The position numbers and the translations under genes were made by a program. Below, in pieces: positions 26,691-40,197 of a stretch of 64,000 nt of DNA. Position 1 is the first letter of the stretch, and every line of letters starts with the position of its first letter. The notes under the pieces are model-generated. The model was not told where the DNA came from. It saw only the letters and a program-made list of their open reading frames with translations, and ran no database searches. The stretch is from Synchiropus splendidus (taxonomy: Eukaryota; Chordata; Actinopteri; Syngnathiformes; Callionymidae), in contig NC_071340.1 in the NCBI RefSeq assembly GCF_027744825.2, positions 2,983,501 to 3,047,500 on the forward strand, in the 5' to 3' direction.

Positions 26691-29600
26691 AACATGAAAT
26701 TTTCACCTCCCACGAGAACAGAAAGGGTCTTTCTAGTAGTTGCACATCAAATCTAAGCTGTTTGAAGTGTTTTTCCAAAGTTATCAAGATTCTTATGTTT
26801 GGCGTTCCGGAATCGACCTTTTCTCAGGCTGAAAACGCGTTTTGTGCATTAGCCCATAACTTTGCAGGGAAGCTTCAGAACATGAAATTTTGACCTCCCA
26901 ATATAGCAGAAAGGGTCTTTCTAGTAGTTGCACATCAAATCTAAGCTGTTTGAAGTGTTTTTCCAAAGTTATCACCATTTTTATGTTTGGCGTTCCAGAA
27001 ACAACCTTATCTCAGGCTGAAAACGTGTTTTACGCAATTTGCCATAACTTTGCAGGAAAGCCTCAGAACATGAACTTTTCACCTCCCACTAGAGCTGAAA
27101 GGGTATTTCTAGTAGTTGCACAACCAATCTAAGCTGTCTGAAGTGTTTTTCGAAAGTTATCAACATTTTTATGTTTGGCGTTCTGAAATCAACCTCATCT
27201 CAGGCTGAAAACGCGTTTTACGCATTGTGCCATAACTTTGCAGGGAAGCTTCAGAACATGATATTTTCACCTTCCACTATAGCAGAAAGGGTCTTTCTCG
27301 TAGTTGCACATCAAATCTAAGCTGTCTCAAGTGTTTTTCGAAAGTTTTCAACATTTCTATGTTTGGTGTTCCTGAATCGACCTTATCTCAGGCCGAAAAC
27401 GCGTTTTCTGCATTGTGCCATAACTTTGCAGGGAAGCTTTAGAACATGAAATTTTCACCTCCCACTTGAGCAGGAAGGGTATTTCTAGTAGTTGCACATC
27501 AAATCTAAGCTGTCTGTAGAGTTTTTCCTGAGTTATCAACATTTTTATGTTTGGCGTTCCAGAATCGACCTTATCTCAGGCTGAAAACGCGTTTTCTGCA
27601 TTGTGCCATAACTTTGCAGGGAAGCTTTAGAACATGAAATGTTCACCTCCCACTTCAGCAGAAAGGGTATTTCTAGTAGTTGCACATCAAATCTAAGCTG
27701 TCTGTAGAGTTTTTCCTGAGTTATCAACATTTTTATGTTTGGCGTTCCGGAATCGACCTTATCTCAGGCTGAAAACGCGTATTCTGCATTGTGCCATAAC
27801 TTGGCAGGGAAGCTTCAGAACATGAAATTTTCACCTCCCACTACAGCAGAAAGGGTATTTCTAGTAGTTGCACATCAAATCTAAGCTGTCTGTAGAGTTT
27901 TTCCTGAGTTATCAACATTTTTATGTTTGGCGTTCCAGAAACAACCTTATCTCAGGCTGAAAACGTGTTTTACGCAATTTGCCATAACTTTGCAGGAAAG
28001 CCTCAGAACATGAACTTTTCACCTCCCACTAGAGCTGAAAGGGTATTTCTAGTAGTTGCACAACCAATCTAAGCTGTCTGAAGTGTTTTTCGAAAGTTAT
28101 CAACATTTTTATGTTTGGCGTTCTGAAATCAACCTCATCTCAGGCTGAAAACGCGTTTTACGCATTGTGCCATAACTTTGCAGGGAAGCTTCAGAACATG
28201 ATATTTTCACCTTCCACTATAGCAGAAAGGGTCTTTCTCGTAGTTGCACATCAAATCTAAGCTGTCTCAAGTGTTTTTCGAAAGTTTTCAACATTTCTAT
28301 GTCTGGTGTTCCTGAATCGACCTTATCTCAGGCCGAAAACGCGTTTTCTGCATTGTGCCATAACTTTGCAGGGAAGCTTTAGAACATGAAATTTTCACCT
28401 CCCACTTGAGCAGGAAGGGTATTTCTAGTAGTTGCACATCAAATCTAAGCTGTCTGTAGAGTTTTTCCTGAGTTATCAACATTTTTATGTTTGGCGTTCC
28501 GGAATCGACCTTATCTCAGGCTGAAAACGCGTTTTCTGCATTGTGCCATAACTTTGCAGGGAAGCTTTAGAACATGAAATGTTCACCTCCCACTTCAGCA
28601 GAAAGGGTATTTCTAGTAGTTGCACATCAAATCTAAGCTGTCTGTAGAGTTTTTCCTGAGTTATCAACATTTTTATGTTTGGCGTTCCGGAATCGACCTT
28701 ATCTCAGGCTGAAAACGCGTATTCTGCATTGTGCCATAACTTGGCAGGGAAGCTTCAGAACATGAAATTTTCACCTCCCACTACAGCAGAAAGGGTATTT
28801 CTAGTAGTTGCACATCAAATCTAAGCTGTCTGTAGAGTTTTTCCTGAGTTATCAACATTTTTATGTTTGGCGTTCCGGAATCGACCTTATCTCAGGCTGA
28901 AAACGCGTTTTCTGCATTGTGCAATAACTTTGCAGGGAAGCTTCAGAACATGAAATTTTCACCTCCCACGAGAGCAGAAAGGGTCTTTCTAGTAGTTGCA
29001 CATCAAATCTAACCTGGCTGAAGTGTTTTTCCAAAGTTATCAACATTATTATGTTTGCCGTTCCGGAATCGACTTTATCTCAGGCTGAAAACACGTTTTC
29101 TACATTGTGCCATAAATTTGCAGGGAAGCTTCAGAACATGAAATTTTCACCTCCCACTATAGCAGAAAGGGTCTTTCTCGTGGTTGCACATCAAATCTAA
29201 GCTGTCTGAAGTGTTTTTCCAAAGTTATCAACATTTTTATGTTTGGCGTTCTGGAACCCACCCTATCTCAGGCTGAAAACGCATTTTCTGCGTTGTGCCA
29301 TAACTTTGCAGGGAGACTTCAGAACATGAAATTTTCTCCTCCCACTATATCAGAAAGGGCATATCTAATAGTTGCACATCAAATCTAAGTTGTCTGAAGT
29401 GTTTTTCCAAAGTTATCAATATTTTTATGTTTGGCGTTCCGGAATCGACCTTATCTCATGCTGAAAACGCGTTTCCTGCATTGTGGCATAACTTTGCAGG
29501 GATGTTTCAGAACATGAAATTTTCACCTCCCACTGTAGCAGAAAGGGTCTTTCTAGTAGTTGCACATCAAATCTAAGCTATCTGAAGTGTTTTTCCTAAG

Positions 29601-31680
29601 TTATCAACATTTTTATGTTTGGCGTTCTGGAACCCACCTAATCTCAGGCTGAAAACGCGTTTTCTGCATTGTGCCATAACTTTTCAGGGAAGCTTCAGAA
29701 CATGAAATGTTCACTTCCCATGATAGCAGAAAGTTTGGCGTTCAGGGAAGCTTCAGAACATGAAATGTTCACTTCCCACGATAGCAGAAAGTTTGGCGTT
29801 CTGAAATCAACCTCATCTCAGTCTGAAAACGCGTTTTACGCATTGTGCCATAACTTTGCAGGGAAGCTTCAGAACATGATATTTTCACCTTCCACTATAG
29901 CAGAAAGGGTCTTTCTCGTAGTTGCACATCAAATCTAAGCTGTCTCAAGTGTTTTTCGAAAGTTTTCAACATTTCTATGTTTGGTGTTCCTGAATCGACC
30001 TTATCTCAGGCCGAAAACGCGTTTTCTGCATTGTGCCATAACTTTGCAGGGAAGCTTTAGAACATGAAATTTTCACCTCCCACTTGAGCAGGAAGGGTAT
30101 TTCTAGTAGTTGCACATCAAATCTAAGCTGTCTGTAGAGTTTTTCCTGAGTTATCAACATTTTTATGTTTGGCGTTCCGGAATCGACCTTATCTCAGGCT
30201 GAAAACGCGTTTTCTGCATTGTGCCATAACTTTGCAGGGAAGCTTTAGAACATGAAATGTTCACCTCCCACTTCAGCAGAAAGGGTATTTCTAGTAGTTG
30301 CACATCAAATCTAAGCTGTCTGTACAGTTTTTCCTGAGTTATCAACATTTTTATGTTTGGCGTTCCGGAATCGACCTTATCTCAGGCTGAAAACGCGTAT
30401 TCTGCATTGTGCCATAACTTGGCAGGGAAGCTTCAGAACATGAAATTTTCACCTCCCACTACAGCAGAAAGGGTATTTCTAGTAGTTGCACATCAAATCT
30501 AAGCTGTCTGTAGAGTTTTTCCTGAGTTATCAACATTTTTATGTTTGGCGTTCCGGAATCGACCTTATCTCAGGCTGAAAACGCGTTTTCTGCATTGTGC
30601 AATAACTTTGCAGGGAAGCTTCAGAACATGAAATTTTCACCTCCCACGAGAGCAGAAAGGGTCTTTCTAGTAGTTGCACATCAAATCTAACCTGGCTGAA
30701 GTGTTTTTCCAAAGTTATCAACATTATTATGTTTGCCGTTCCGGAATCGACTTTATCTCAGGCTGAAAACACGTTTTCTACATTGTGCCATAAATTTGCA
30801 GGGAAGCTTCAGAACATGAAATTTTCACCTCCCACTATAGCAGAAAGGGTCTTTCTCGTGGTTGCACATCAAATCTAAGCTGTCTGAAGTGTTTTTCCAA
30901 AGTTATCAACATTTTTATGTTTGGCGTTCTGGAACCCACCCTATCTCAGGCTGAAAACGCATTTTCTGCGTTGTGCCATAACTTTGCAGGGAGACTTCAG
31001 AACATGAAATTTTCTCCTCCCACTATATCAGAAAGGGCATATCTAATAGTTGCACATCAAATCTAAGTTGTCTGAAGTGTTTTTCCAAAGTTATCAATAT
31101 TTTTATGTTTGGCGTTCCGGAATCGACCTTATCTCATGCTGAAAACGCGTTTCCTGCATTGTGGCATAACTTTGCAGGGATGTTTCAGAACATGAAATTT
31201 TCACCTCCCACTGTAGCAGAAAGGGTCTTTCTAGTAGTTGCACATCAAATCTAAGCTATCTGAAGTGTTTTTCCTAAGTTATCAACATTTTTATGTTTGG
31301 CGTTCTGGAACCCACCTAATCTCAGGCTGAAAACGCGTTTTCTGCATTGTGCCATAACTTTTCAGGGAAGCTTCAGAACATGAAATGTTCACTTCCCACG
31401 ATAGCAGAAAGGGTCTTTCTAGTAGTTGCACATCAAATCTAAGCTGTCTGAAGTGTTTTTCAAAAGTTATCAACATTTTTATGTTTGGCGTTCCGGAACC
31501 TACCTTATCTCAGGCTGAAAACGAGTTTTCTGCATTGTACCATAACTTGGCAGGGAAGCTTCAGAACATGAAAATTTATCTTCCCACTATATCAGAAAGG
31601 GTATTTCTAGTAGTTGCACATCAAATCTAAGCTGTCTGTAGAGTTTTTCCTGAGTTATCAGCATTTTTACGTTTGGCGTT
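26690..31680. repeat. 5- and 9-monomer higher-order repeats
   Basis: The monomers from about 26991 recur at 27931 with an offset of 940 bp (five monomers). Sequence from about 28123 to 29692 recurs at 29801-31370 with an offset of 1678 bp. That is nine monomers minus 14 bp, because truncated monomers lie at the join near 29730-29800. The series is marked by the linked variants 'gttctgaaatcaacctcatc', 'gatattttcaccttccac', 'cccacttgagcaggaag' and 'ctgtagagtttttcctgag'. A shortened version of the same block recurs at 41280-43270, right of the first 870-bp element. Confidence 0.8.
29725..29800. repeat. Truncated satellite monomers
   Basis: Twice in succession the array jumps from GATAGCAGAAAG straight to TTTGGCGTTC, losing the ~75 bp that normally lie between (GGTCTTTCTAG through TTTTTATG). 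The piece between the two jumps is only about 58 bp and goes from TTTGGCGTTCAGGGAAGCTT to GCAGAAAG, so it also lacks the middle of the monomer. This is the clearest break in register in the satellite. Confidence 0.85.
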
Positions 31681-33400
31681 CTGAAATCAACCTCATCTCA
31701 GGCTGAAAACCCGTTTTAAGCATTGTGCCATAACTTTGCAGGGAAGCTTTAGAACATGAAATTTTCACCTCCCACTATAGCAGAAATGGTCTTTCTAGTA
31801 GTTGCAGATCAAATGTAAGCTGTCTGAAATGTTTTTCCAAAGTTATCAACATTTTTATGTTTGGCGTTCCGGAATCGACCTTATCTCAGGATGAAAAATC
31901 GTTTTCTGCATTGTCCCATAACTTTGCAGGGAAGCTTCAGAACATGAAATTCTGACCTCCCAATATAGTAGAAAGGGTCTTTCTAGTAGTTGCACATCAA
32001 ATCTAAGCTGTCTGAAGTGTATTTCCAAAGTTATCAACATTTTTATGTTTGGCGTTCTGGAACCCAACTTACCTCGGGCTGAAAACGCATTTTCTGCATT
32101 GTGCCATAACTTTGCAGGGCGACTTCAGAACAGGAAATTTTCTCCTCCCACTGTATCAGAAAGGGTCTTTCCAGTAGTTGCACATCAAATCTAAGCGGTC
32201 TGATGTGTTGTTCCAAAGTTATCAACATTTTTATGTTTGGCGTTCCGGAACTCACCTTATCTCACACTTAAAAAGCGTTTTCTGCATTGTGCCATAACTT
32301 TAAAGGGAAGCTTTAGAACATGAAAATTTCACCTCCCACTTCATCAGAAAGGGTATTTCTAGTAGTTGCACATCAAATCTAAGCTGTCTGTAGAGTTTTT
32401 CCTGAGTTATCAATATTGTTATGTTTGGCGTTCCGGAATCAACCTTATCTCAGACTGAAAACGTGTTTTCTGCATTGTGCCATAACTTTGCAGGGAAACT
32501 TCAGAACATGAAATTTTCACCTCCAACTATAGCAGAAAGAGTCTTTCTAATAGTTGCCCGTCAAATCTAAGCTGTTTGAAGTGTTTTTCCAAAGTTATCA
32601 CCATTTTTATGTTTGGCGTTCCAGAAACAACCTTATCTCAGGCTGAAAACGCGTTTTACGCAATTTGCCAAACACTTTGCAGGAAAGCCTCAGAACATGA
32701 ACTTTTCACCTCCCACTATAGCAGAAAGGGTCTTTCTAGTAGTTGCCCGTCAAATCTAAGCTGTCTGAAGTGTATTTCCAAAGTTATCAACATTTTTATG
32801 TTTGGCGTTCTGGAATCGACCTCATCTCAGGATGAAAAATCGTTTTCTGCATTGTCCCATAACTTTGCAGGGAAGCTTCAGAACATGAAATTCTGACCTC
32901 CAAATATAGCAGAAAGCGTCTTTCTAGTAGTTGCTCATCAAATCTAAGCTGTCTGATGTGTTTTTCCAAAGTTATCAACATTTTTATGTTTGGTGTTCAG
33001 GAACCCACCTAATCTCAAGCTGAAAACGCGTTTTCTGCATTGTGCCAAAACTTTTCAGGGAAGCTTCAGAACACGAAATGTTCGCCTCCCACTATAGCAG
33101 AAAGGGTCTTTCTAGTAGTTGCACATCAAATCTAAGCAGTCTGAAATGTATTTCCAAAGTTATCAACATTTTTATGTTTGGCGTTCTGGAACCCGCCTTA
33201 TCTCAGGCTGAAAACGCGTTTTCTGCATTGTAACATAACTTTGCACGGAGACTTCAGAACATGAAATTTTCTCCTCCCACTATATCAGAAAGGGTATTTC
33301 TAGTAGTTGCACATCAAATCTAAGTTGTCTGAAGTGTTTTTCCAAAGTTATCAACATTCTTATGTTTGGCGTTCCGGAATCAACCTTATCTCAGACTGAA
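31680..33400. repeat. Satellite monomers
   Basis: About nine monomers of the 'gttctgaaatcaacc', 'ccagaaacaacc' and 'ggatgaaaaatcg' types. The stretch has no close counterpart at the 10-kb offset. No other feature was seen. Confidence 0.7.
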
Positions 33401-34490
33401 AACATGTTTTCTGCATTGTGCCATAACTTTGCAGGGAAACTTCAGAACATGAAATTTTCACCTCCAACTATAGCAGAAAGAGTCTTTCTAATAGTTGCCC
33501 GTCAAATCTAAGCTGTTTGAAGTGTTTTTCCAAAGTTATCACCATTTTTATATTTGGCGTTCCAGAAACCACCTTATCTCAGGCTGAAAATGCGTTTTAC
33601 GCAATTTGCCAAACACTTTCCAGGAAAGCCTCAGAAAATGAACTTTTCACCTCCCACTATAGCAGAAAGGGTCTTTCTAGTAGTTGCCCGTCAAATCTAA
33701 GCTGTCTGAAGTGTATTTCCAAAGTTATCAACATTTTTATGTTTGGCGTTCCGGAATCGACCTTATCTCAGGCAGAAAACGCGTTTTCTGCATTGTGCGT
33801 TAACTTTGCAGGGAAGCTTCAGAACATGAAATTTTCACCTCCCACTATATCACAAAGGGTCTTTCTAGTAGTTGCACATCAAATCTAAGCTGTTTGAAGT
33901 GTTTTTCCAAAGTTATCAAGATTCTTATGTTTGGCGTTCCGGAATCGACCTCATCTCAGGATGAAAAATCGTTTTCTGCATTGTCCCAGAACTTTGCAGG
34001 GAAGCTTCAGACCATGAAATTTTGACCTCCCAATATAGCAGAAAGGGTCTTTCTAGTAGTTGCACATCAAATCTAACTTGTCTGAAGTGTTTTTCGAAAG
34101 TTATCAACATTTTTATGTTTGGCGTTCTGAAATCAACCTCATCTCAGGCTGAAAACACATTTGACGCATTGTGCCATAACTTTGCAGGGAAGCTTCAGAA
34201 CATGAAATTTTAACCTCCCACTATAGCAGAAAGGGTCTTTCTCGTAGTTGCACATCAAATCTAAGCTGTCTGAAGTGTTTTTCGAAAGTTTTCAACATTT
34301 TTATGTTTGGTGTTCCTGAATCGACCTTATCTCAGGCTGAAAACGCGTTTTCTGCATTGTGCCATAACTTTGCAGGGAACCTTCAGATCATGAAATGTTC
34401 ATTTCCCACGATAGCAGAAAGGGTCTTTCTAGTAGTTGCACATCAAATCTAAGCTGTCTGAAGTGTTTGTCCAAAGTTATCAACATTTTT
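33400..34490. repeat. Segment duplicated at 43300-44580
   Basis: The left part matches at offset 9900 bp (33517 with 43417). The right part matches at 10088 bp (33925 with 44013, and 34022 with 44110). The one-monomer step is due to an extra monomer at about 43690-43850 in the second copy. Markers include 'gccaaacactttccagg', 'tatcaagattcttatg' and 'ctaacttgtctgaag'. Confidence 0.8.
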
Positions 34491-37020
34491 ATGTTTGGCG
34501 TTCCGGAATCAACCTTATCTCAGGCTGAAAACGCATTTTACGCATTGTGCCATAACTTTGCAGGAAAGCTTTAGAACATGGAATTTTCACCTCCCACTAT
34601 AGCAGAAAGGGTCTTTCTAATAGTTGCAAATCAAATCTAAGCTGTCTGAAGTGTTTTTCGAAAGCTTTCAACATTTTTATGTTTGGTGTTCCTGAATCGA
34701 CCTTATCTCAGGCTGAAAACGCGTTTTCTGCATTGTCCCATAACTTTGCAGGGAACCTTCAGATCATGAAATGTTCATTTCCCACGATAGCAGAAAGGGT
34801 CTTTCTAGTAGTTGCACATCAAATCTAAGCTGTCTGAAATGTTTTTCGAAAGTTATCAACATTTTTATGTTTGGCGTTCAGGAATCGACCTTATCTCAGG
34901 CTGAAAACGCGTTTTCTGCATTGTGCCTTAACTTTGCAGGGAAGCTTCAGAACATGAAATTTTCACCTCCCACTATAGCAAAAAGGGTCTTTCTAGTAGT
35001 TGCACATCAAATCTAAGCTGTCTGAAGTGTTTTTCCAAAGTTATTAACATTTTTATGTTTCGCGTTCCGGAATTGACCTTAAGTGAGGCTGAACACGAGT
35101 TTTCTGCATTGAGCCATAACTTTGCAGGGAAGCTTCAGAACATGAAAATTTCAGCTCCCACTTTCGCAGAAAGGGTCTTTCTAGTAGGTGCACATCAAAT
35201 CGAAGCTGTCTGAAGTGTTTTTCCAAAGTTATCGACACTTTTATGTTTGCCGTTCCGGAATCGACCTTATCTCAGGCTGAAAACACGATTTACGCATTCT
35301 GCCATAACTTTACAGGGAAGCTTCAGAACATGAAATTTTCATATCCCACTATAGCAGAAAGGGTCTTTCTAGTAGTTGCACATCAAATCTAAGCTGTCTG
35401 AAGTGTTTTTCCAAAGTTATCAACATTTTTACGTTTGGCGTTCCGGAATCGACCTTATCTCAGGCTGAAAACGCGTTTTCTGCATTGTGCCATAACTTTG
35501 GAGGGAAGTTTCAGAACATGAAATTTTCATATCCCACTATAGCAGAAAGGGTCTTTCTAGTAGTTGCACATCAAATCTAACCTGGCTGAAGTGTTTTTCC
35601 AAAGTTATCAACATTCCTATATTTGGCGTTCCGGAATCGACCTTATCTCAGGCTGAAAACGCGTTTTCTGCATTGTGTCATCACTTTGCAGGAAAGCTGC
35701 AGAATATGAAATTTTCACCTCCCACTATAGCAGAAAGGGTCTTTCTAGTAGTTGCACAACAAATCTAAGCTATCTGATGTGTTGTTCCAAAGTTATCAAC
35801 ATTCTTATGTTTGGCGTTCCGGAATCGACCTTTTCTCAGGCTGAAAACGCGTTTTCTGCGTTGTGCCATAACTTTGCAGGGAAGCTTTAGAACATGAAAT
35901 TTTCACGTCCCACTAGAGCAGAAAGGGTATTTCTAGTAGTTGCACATCAAATCTAAGCTGTTTGAAGTGTTTTTCCAAAGTTATCAACATTTTTATGTTT
36001 GGCGTTCCGGAATCGACCTTATCTCAGGCTGAAAACGCGTTTTCTGCATTGTGCCATAACTTTGCAGGGAAGCTTCAGAACATGAAATTTTAACCTCCCA
36101 CTATAGCATAATGGGTCTTTCTAGTAGTTGCACATCAAATCTAAGCTGTCTGAAGTGTTTTTCCAAAGTTATCAACATTTTTACGTTTGGCGTTCCGGAA
36201 TCGACCTTATCTCAGGCTGAAAACGCGTTTTCTGCATTGTGCCATAACTTTGGAGGGAAGTTTCAGAACATGAAATTTTAACCTGCCACTATTGCAGAAA
36301 GGGTCCTTCTAGTAGTTGCACATCAAATCTAACCTGGCTGAAGTGTTTTTCCAAAGTTATCAACATTCCTATATTTGGCGTTCCGGAATCGACCTTATCT
36401 CAGGCTGAAAACGCGTTTTCTGCATTGTGTCATCACTTTGCAGGAAAGCTGCAGAATATGAAATTTTCACCTCCCACTATAGCAGAAAGGGTCTTTCTAG
36501 TAGTTGCACAACAAATCTAAGCTATCTGATGTGTTGTTCCAAAGTTATCAATATTTTTATGTTTGGCGTTACGGAATTCACCTTATCTCACGCTTAAAAC
36601 GCGTTTTCTGCATTGTGCCATAACTTTGCAGGGAAGCTTTAGAACATGAAATTTTCACCTCCCACTTCAGCAGAAAGGGTATTTCTAGTAGTTGCACATC
36701 AAATCTAAGCTGTCTGTAGAGTTTTTCATGAGTTATCAACATTTTTATGTTTGGCGTTCCGGAATCGACCTCATCTCAGGCTGAAAACGCGTTTACTGCA
36801 TTGTGCCATAACTTTGCAGGGAAACTTCAGAACATGAAATTTTCACGTCCCACTATAGCAGAAAGGGTCTTTCTAGTAGTTGCACATCAAATCTAAGCTG
36901 TTTGAAGTGTTTTTCCAAAGTTATCAACATTCTTATGTTTGGCGTTCCGGAATCGACCTTTTCTCAGGCTGAAAACGCGTTTTCTGCATTGTGCCATAAC
37001 TTTGCAGGGAAGTTTCAGAA
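34490..37020. repeat. Satellite with 6-monomer unit, short version
   Basis: The segment contains the markers of the 6-monomer unit that is expanded further right: 'attcctatatttggcg' (about 35612 and 36365), 'tgtcatcactttgcagg', 'acaacaaatctaagctatct' and TTACGGAATTCACC (about 36570). Here they are present about 1.5 times. At 44690-47640 the same unit is present more than twice. Confidence 0.7.
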
Positions 37021-40000
37021 CATGAAATTTTAACCTCCCACTATAGCATAATGGGTCTTTCTAGTAGTTGCACATCAAATCTTAGCTGTCTGTAGAGTTT
37101 TTCCTGAGTTATCAACATTTTTATGTTTGGGGTTCTGAAATCAACCTCATCTCAGGCTGAAAACGCGTTTTACGCATTGTGCCATAACTTTGCAGGGAAG
37201 CTTCAGAACATGATATTTTCAACTCCCACTATAGCAGAAAGGGTCTTTCTCGTAGTTGCACATCAAATCTAAGCTGTCTGAAGTGTTTTTCGAAAGTTTT
37301 CAACATTTTTTTGTTTGGTGTTCCTGAATCGACCTTATCTCAGGCCGAAAACGCGTTTTTTGCATTGTGCCAGAACTTTGCAGGGAAGCTTTAGAACATG
37401 AAATTTTCACCTCCCACTAGAGCAGAAAGGGTATTTCTAGTAGTTGCACATCAAATCTAAGCTGTCTGTAGAGTTTTTCCTGAGTTATCAACATTTTTAT
37501 GTTTGGCGTTCCGGAATCGACCTTATCTCAAGCTGAAAACGCGTTTTCTGCATTGTGCCATAACTTTGCAGGGAAGCTTCAGAACATGAAATTTTCACCT
37601 CCCACGAGAGCAGAAAGGGTCTTTCTAGTAGTTGCACATCAAATCTAAGCTGTTTGAAGTGTTTTTCCAAAGTTATCAAGATTCTTATGTTTGGCGTTCC
37701 GGAATCGACCTTATCTCAGGATGAAAAATCGTTTTCTGCATTGTCCCAGAACTTTGCAGGGAAGCTTCAGAACATGAAATTTTGACCTCCCAATATAGCA
37801 GAAAGGGTCTTTCTAGTAGTTGCACATCAAATCTAAGCTGTCTGATGTGTTTTTCCAAAGTTATCAACATTTTTATGTTTGGCGTTCCGGAATCGACCTT
37901 ATCTCAGGCTGAAAACGCATTTTACGCATTGTGCAATAACTTTGCTGGGAAGCTTCAGAATATGACATTTTCACCTCCCACTATAGCAGAAAGGGTCTTT
38001 CTAGTACTTGCACATCAAATCTAAGCTGTCTGAAGTGTTTTTCGAAAGTTTTCAACATTTTTATGTTTGGCGTTCCTGAATCGACCTTATCTCAGGCTGA
38101 AAACGCGTTTTCTGCAATGTGCCATAACTTTGCAGGGAAGCTTCAGAACATGAAATTTTCACCTCCCACTATAGCAAAAAGGGTTTTTCTAATAGTTGCA
38201 CATCAAATCTAAGCTGTTTGAAGTGTTTTTCCAAAGTTGTCAACATTTTTATGTTTGGCGTTCCGGAACCCACCTAATCTCAAGCTGTAAACGCGTTTTC
38301 TGCATTGTGCCATAACTTTGCAGGGAAGCTTCATAACATGAAATTTTCACCTCCCACTATAGCAGAATGGGTCTTTCTAGTAGTTGCACATCAAATCTTA
38401 GCTGTCTGAAGTGTTTTTCGAAAGTTTTCAACATTTTTATGTTTGGTGTTCCTGAATCGACCTTATCTCAGGCTGAAAACGCGTTTTCTGCATTGTGCCA
38501 TAACTTTGCAGGGAACCTTCAGATCATGAAATGTTCATTTCCCAGTATAGCAGAAAGGGTTTTTCTAGTAGTTGCACATCAAATCTAAGCTGTCTGAAGT
38601 GTTTTTCCGAAGTTATCAACATTTTTATGTTTGGCGTTCCGGAATCGACCTTATCTCAGGCTGAAAACGCGTTTTCTGCATTGTGCCTTAACTTTGCAGG
38701 GAAGCTTCAGAACATGAAATTTTCACCTCCCACTATAGCAAAAAGGGTCTTTCTAGTAGTTGCACATCAAATCTAAGCTGTCTGAAGTGTTTTTCCAAAG
38801 TTATCAACATTTTGATGTTTGGCGTTCCGGAATCAACCATATCTCAGGATGAAAACATATTTTCTGCATTGTGCCATAACTTTGCAGGCAAGCTTCAGAA
38901 CATTAAATTTCCACATCCCACTATAGCAGAAAGGGTCTTTCTAGTAGTTGCACATCAAATCTAAGCTGTCTGAAGTGTTTTTCCGAAGTTATTAACATTT
39001 TTATGTTTCGCGCTCCGGAATTGACCTTAAGTGAGGCTGAACACGAGTTTTCTGCATTGTGCCATAACTTTGCAGGGAAGCTTCAGAACATGAAAATTTC
39101 ACCTCCCACTATAGCAGAAAGGGTCTTTCTAGTAAGTGCACATCAAATCGAAGCTGTCTGAAGTGTTTTTCGAAAGTTTTCAACATTTTTATGTTTGGTG
39201 TTCCTGAATCGACCTTATCTCAGGCTGAAAACGCGTTTTCTGCATTGTGCCATAACTTTGCAGGGAACCTTCAGATCATGAAATGTTCATTTCCCAGTAT
39301 AGCAGAAAGGGTTTTTCTAGTAGTTGCACATCAAATCTAAGCTGTCTGAAGTGTTTTTCCGAAGTTATCAACATTTTTATGTTTGGCGTTCCGGAATCGA
39401 CCTTATGTGAGGCTGAAAACGCGTTTTCTGCATTGTCCCATAACTTTGCAGGGAAGCTTCAGAACATGAAATTTTCACCTCCCACGATAGCAGAAAGGGT
39501 CTTTCGAGTAGTTGCACATCAAATCTAAGCTGTCTGAAATGTTTTTCGAAAGTTATCAACATTTTTATGTTTGGCGTTCAGGAATCGACCTTATCTCAGG
39601 CTGAAAACGCGTTTTCTGCATTGTGCCTTAACTTTGCAGGGAAGCTTCAGAACATGAAATTTTCACCTCCCACTATAGCAAAAAGGGTCTTTCTAGTAGT
39701 TGCACATCAAATCTAAGCTGTCTGAAGTGTTTTTCCAAAGTTATCAACATTTTTATGTTTGCCGTTCCGGAATCGACCTTATCTCAGGCTGAAAACACGA
39801 TTTACGCATTCTGCCATAACTTTGCAGGGAAGCTTCAGAACATGACATTTTAACCTCCCACTATAGCAGAATGCGTCTTTCTAGTAGTTGCACATCAAAT
39901 CTTAGCTGTCTGAAGTGTTTTTTCCAAAGTTCTCAACATTTTTATGATTGGCGTTCTGAAATCAACCTCATCTCAGGCTGAAAACGCGTTTTACGCTTTG

Positions 40001-40192
40001 TGCCATAACTTTGCAGGGAGACTTCAGAACATGAAAATTTCACCTCCCACTATAGCAGAAAGGGTATTTCTAGTAGTTGCACATCAAATCTAAGCTGTCT
40101 GAAGTGTTTTTCCAAAGTTATCAACATTTTTATGTTTGGCGTTCTGGAACCCACCTTATCTCAGGCTGAAAACGCGTTTTCTGGATAGTGCC

Positions 40193-40197
40193 ATAAC
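40193..40197. other. Left target-site duplication of 870-bp element (ATAAC)
   Basis: Lies directly before TGTCACG within the monomer sequence 'gtgccataac'. The partner at 41068-41072 is ATTAC, a one-base mismatch. An unbroken monomer reads 'gtgccataactttgcag', which is reconstituted if one copy is removed together with the element. Confidence 0.6.

Larger units (their letters stand above)
1..40197. repeat. 188-bp satellite array, left segment (about 214 monomers)
   Basis: The segment is an uninterrupted head-to-tail array with a period of 187-188 bp. Landmarks recurring once per monomer are TTTGGCGTTCCGG, CTTATCTCAGGCTGAAAACG, GCCATAACTTTGCAGG, GAAGCTTCAGAACATGAAAT, CACCTCCCACTATAGCAGAA and CAAATCTAAGCTGTCTGAAG. 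All monomers I inspected lie in the same orientation. Neighbouring monomers differ by substitutions and 1-4 bp indels, while more distant ones are often near-identical, so the array is built of multi-monomer units. Open frames of 60-172 codons occur on both strands but simply follow the period. The family name is not known to me. Length and organisation fit a centromeric or pericentromeric satellite, which is an inference. Confidence 0.97.
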
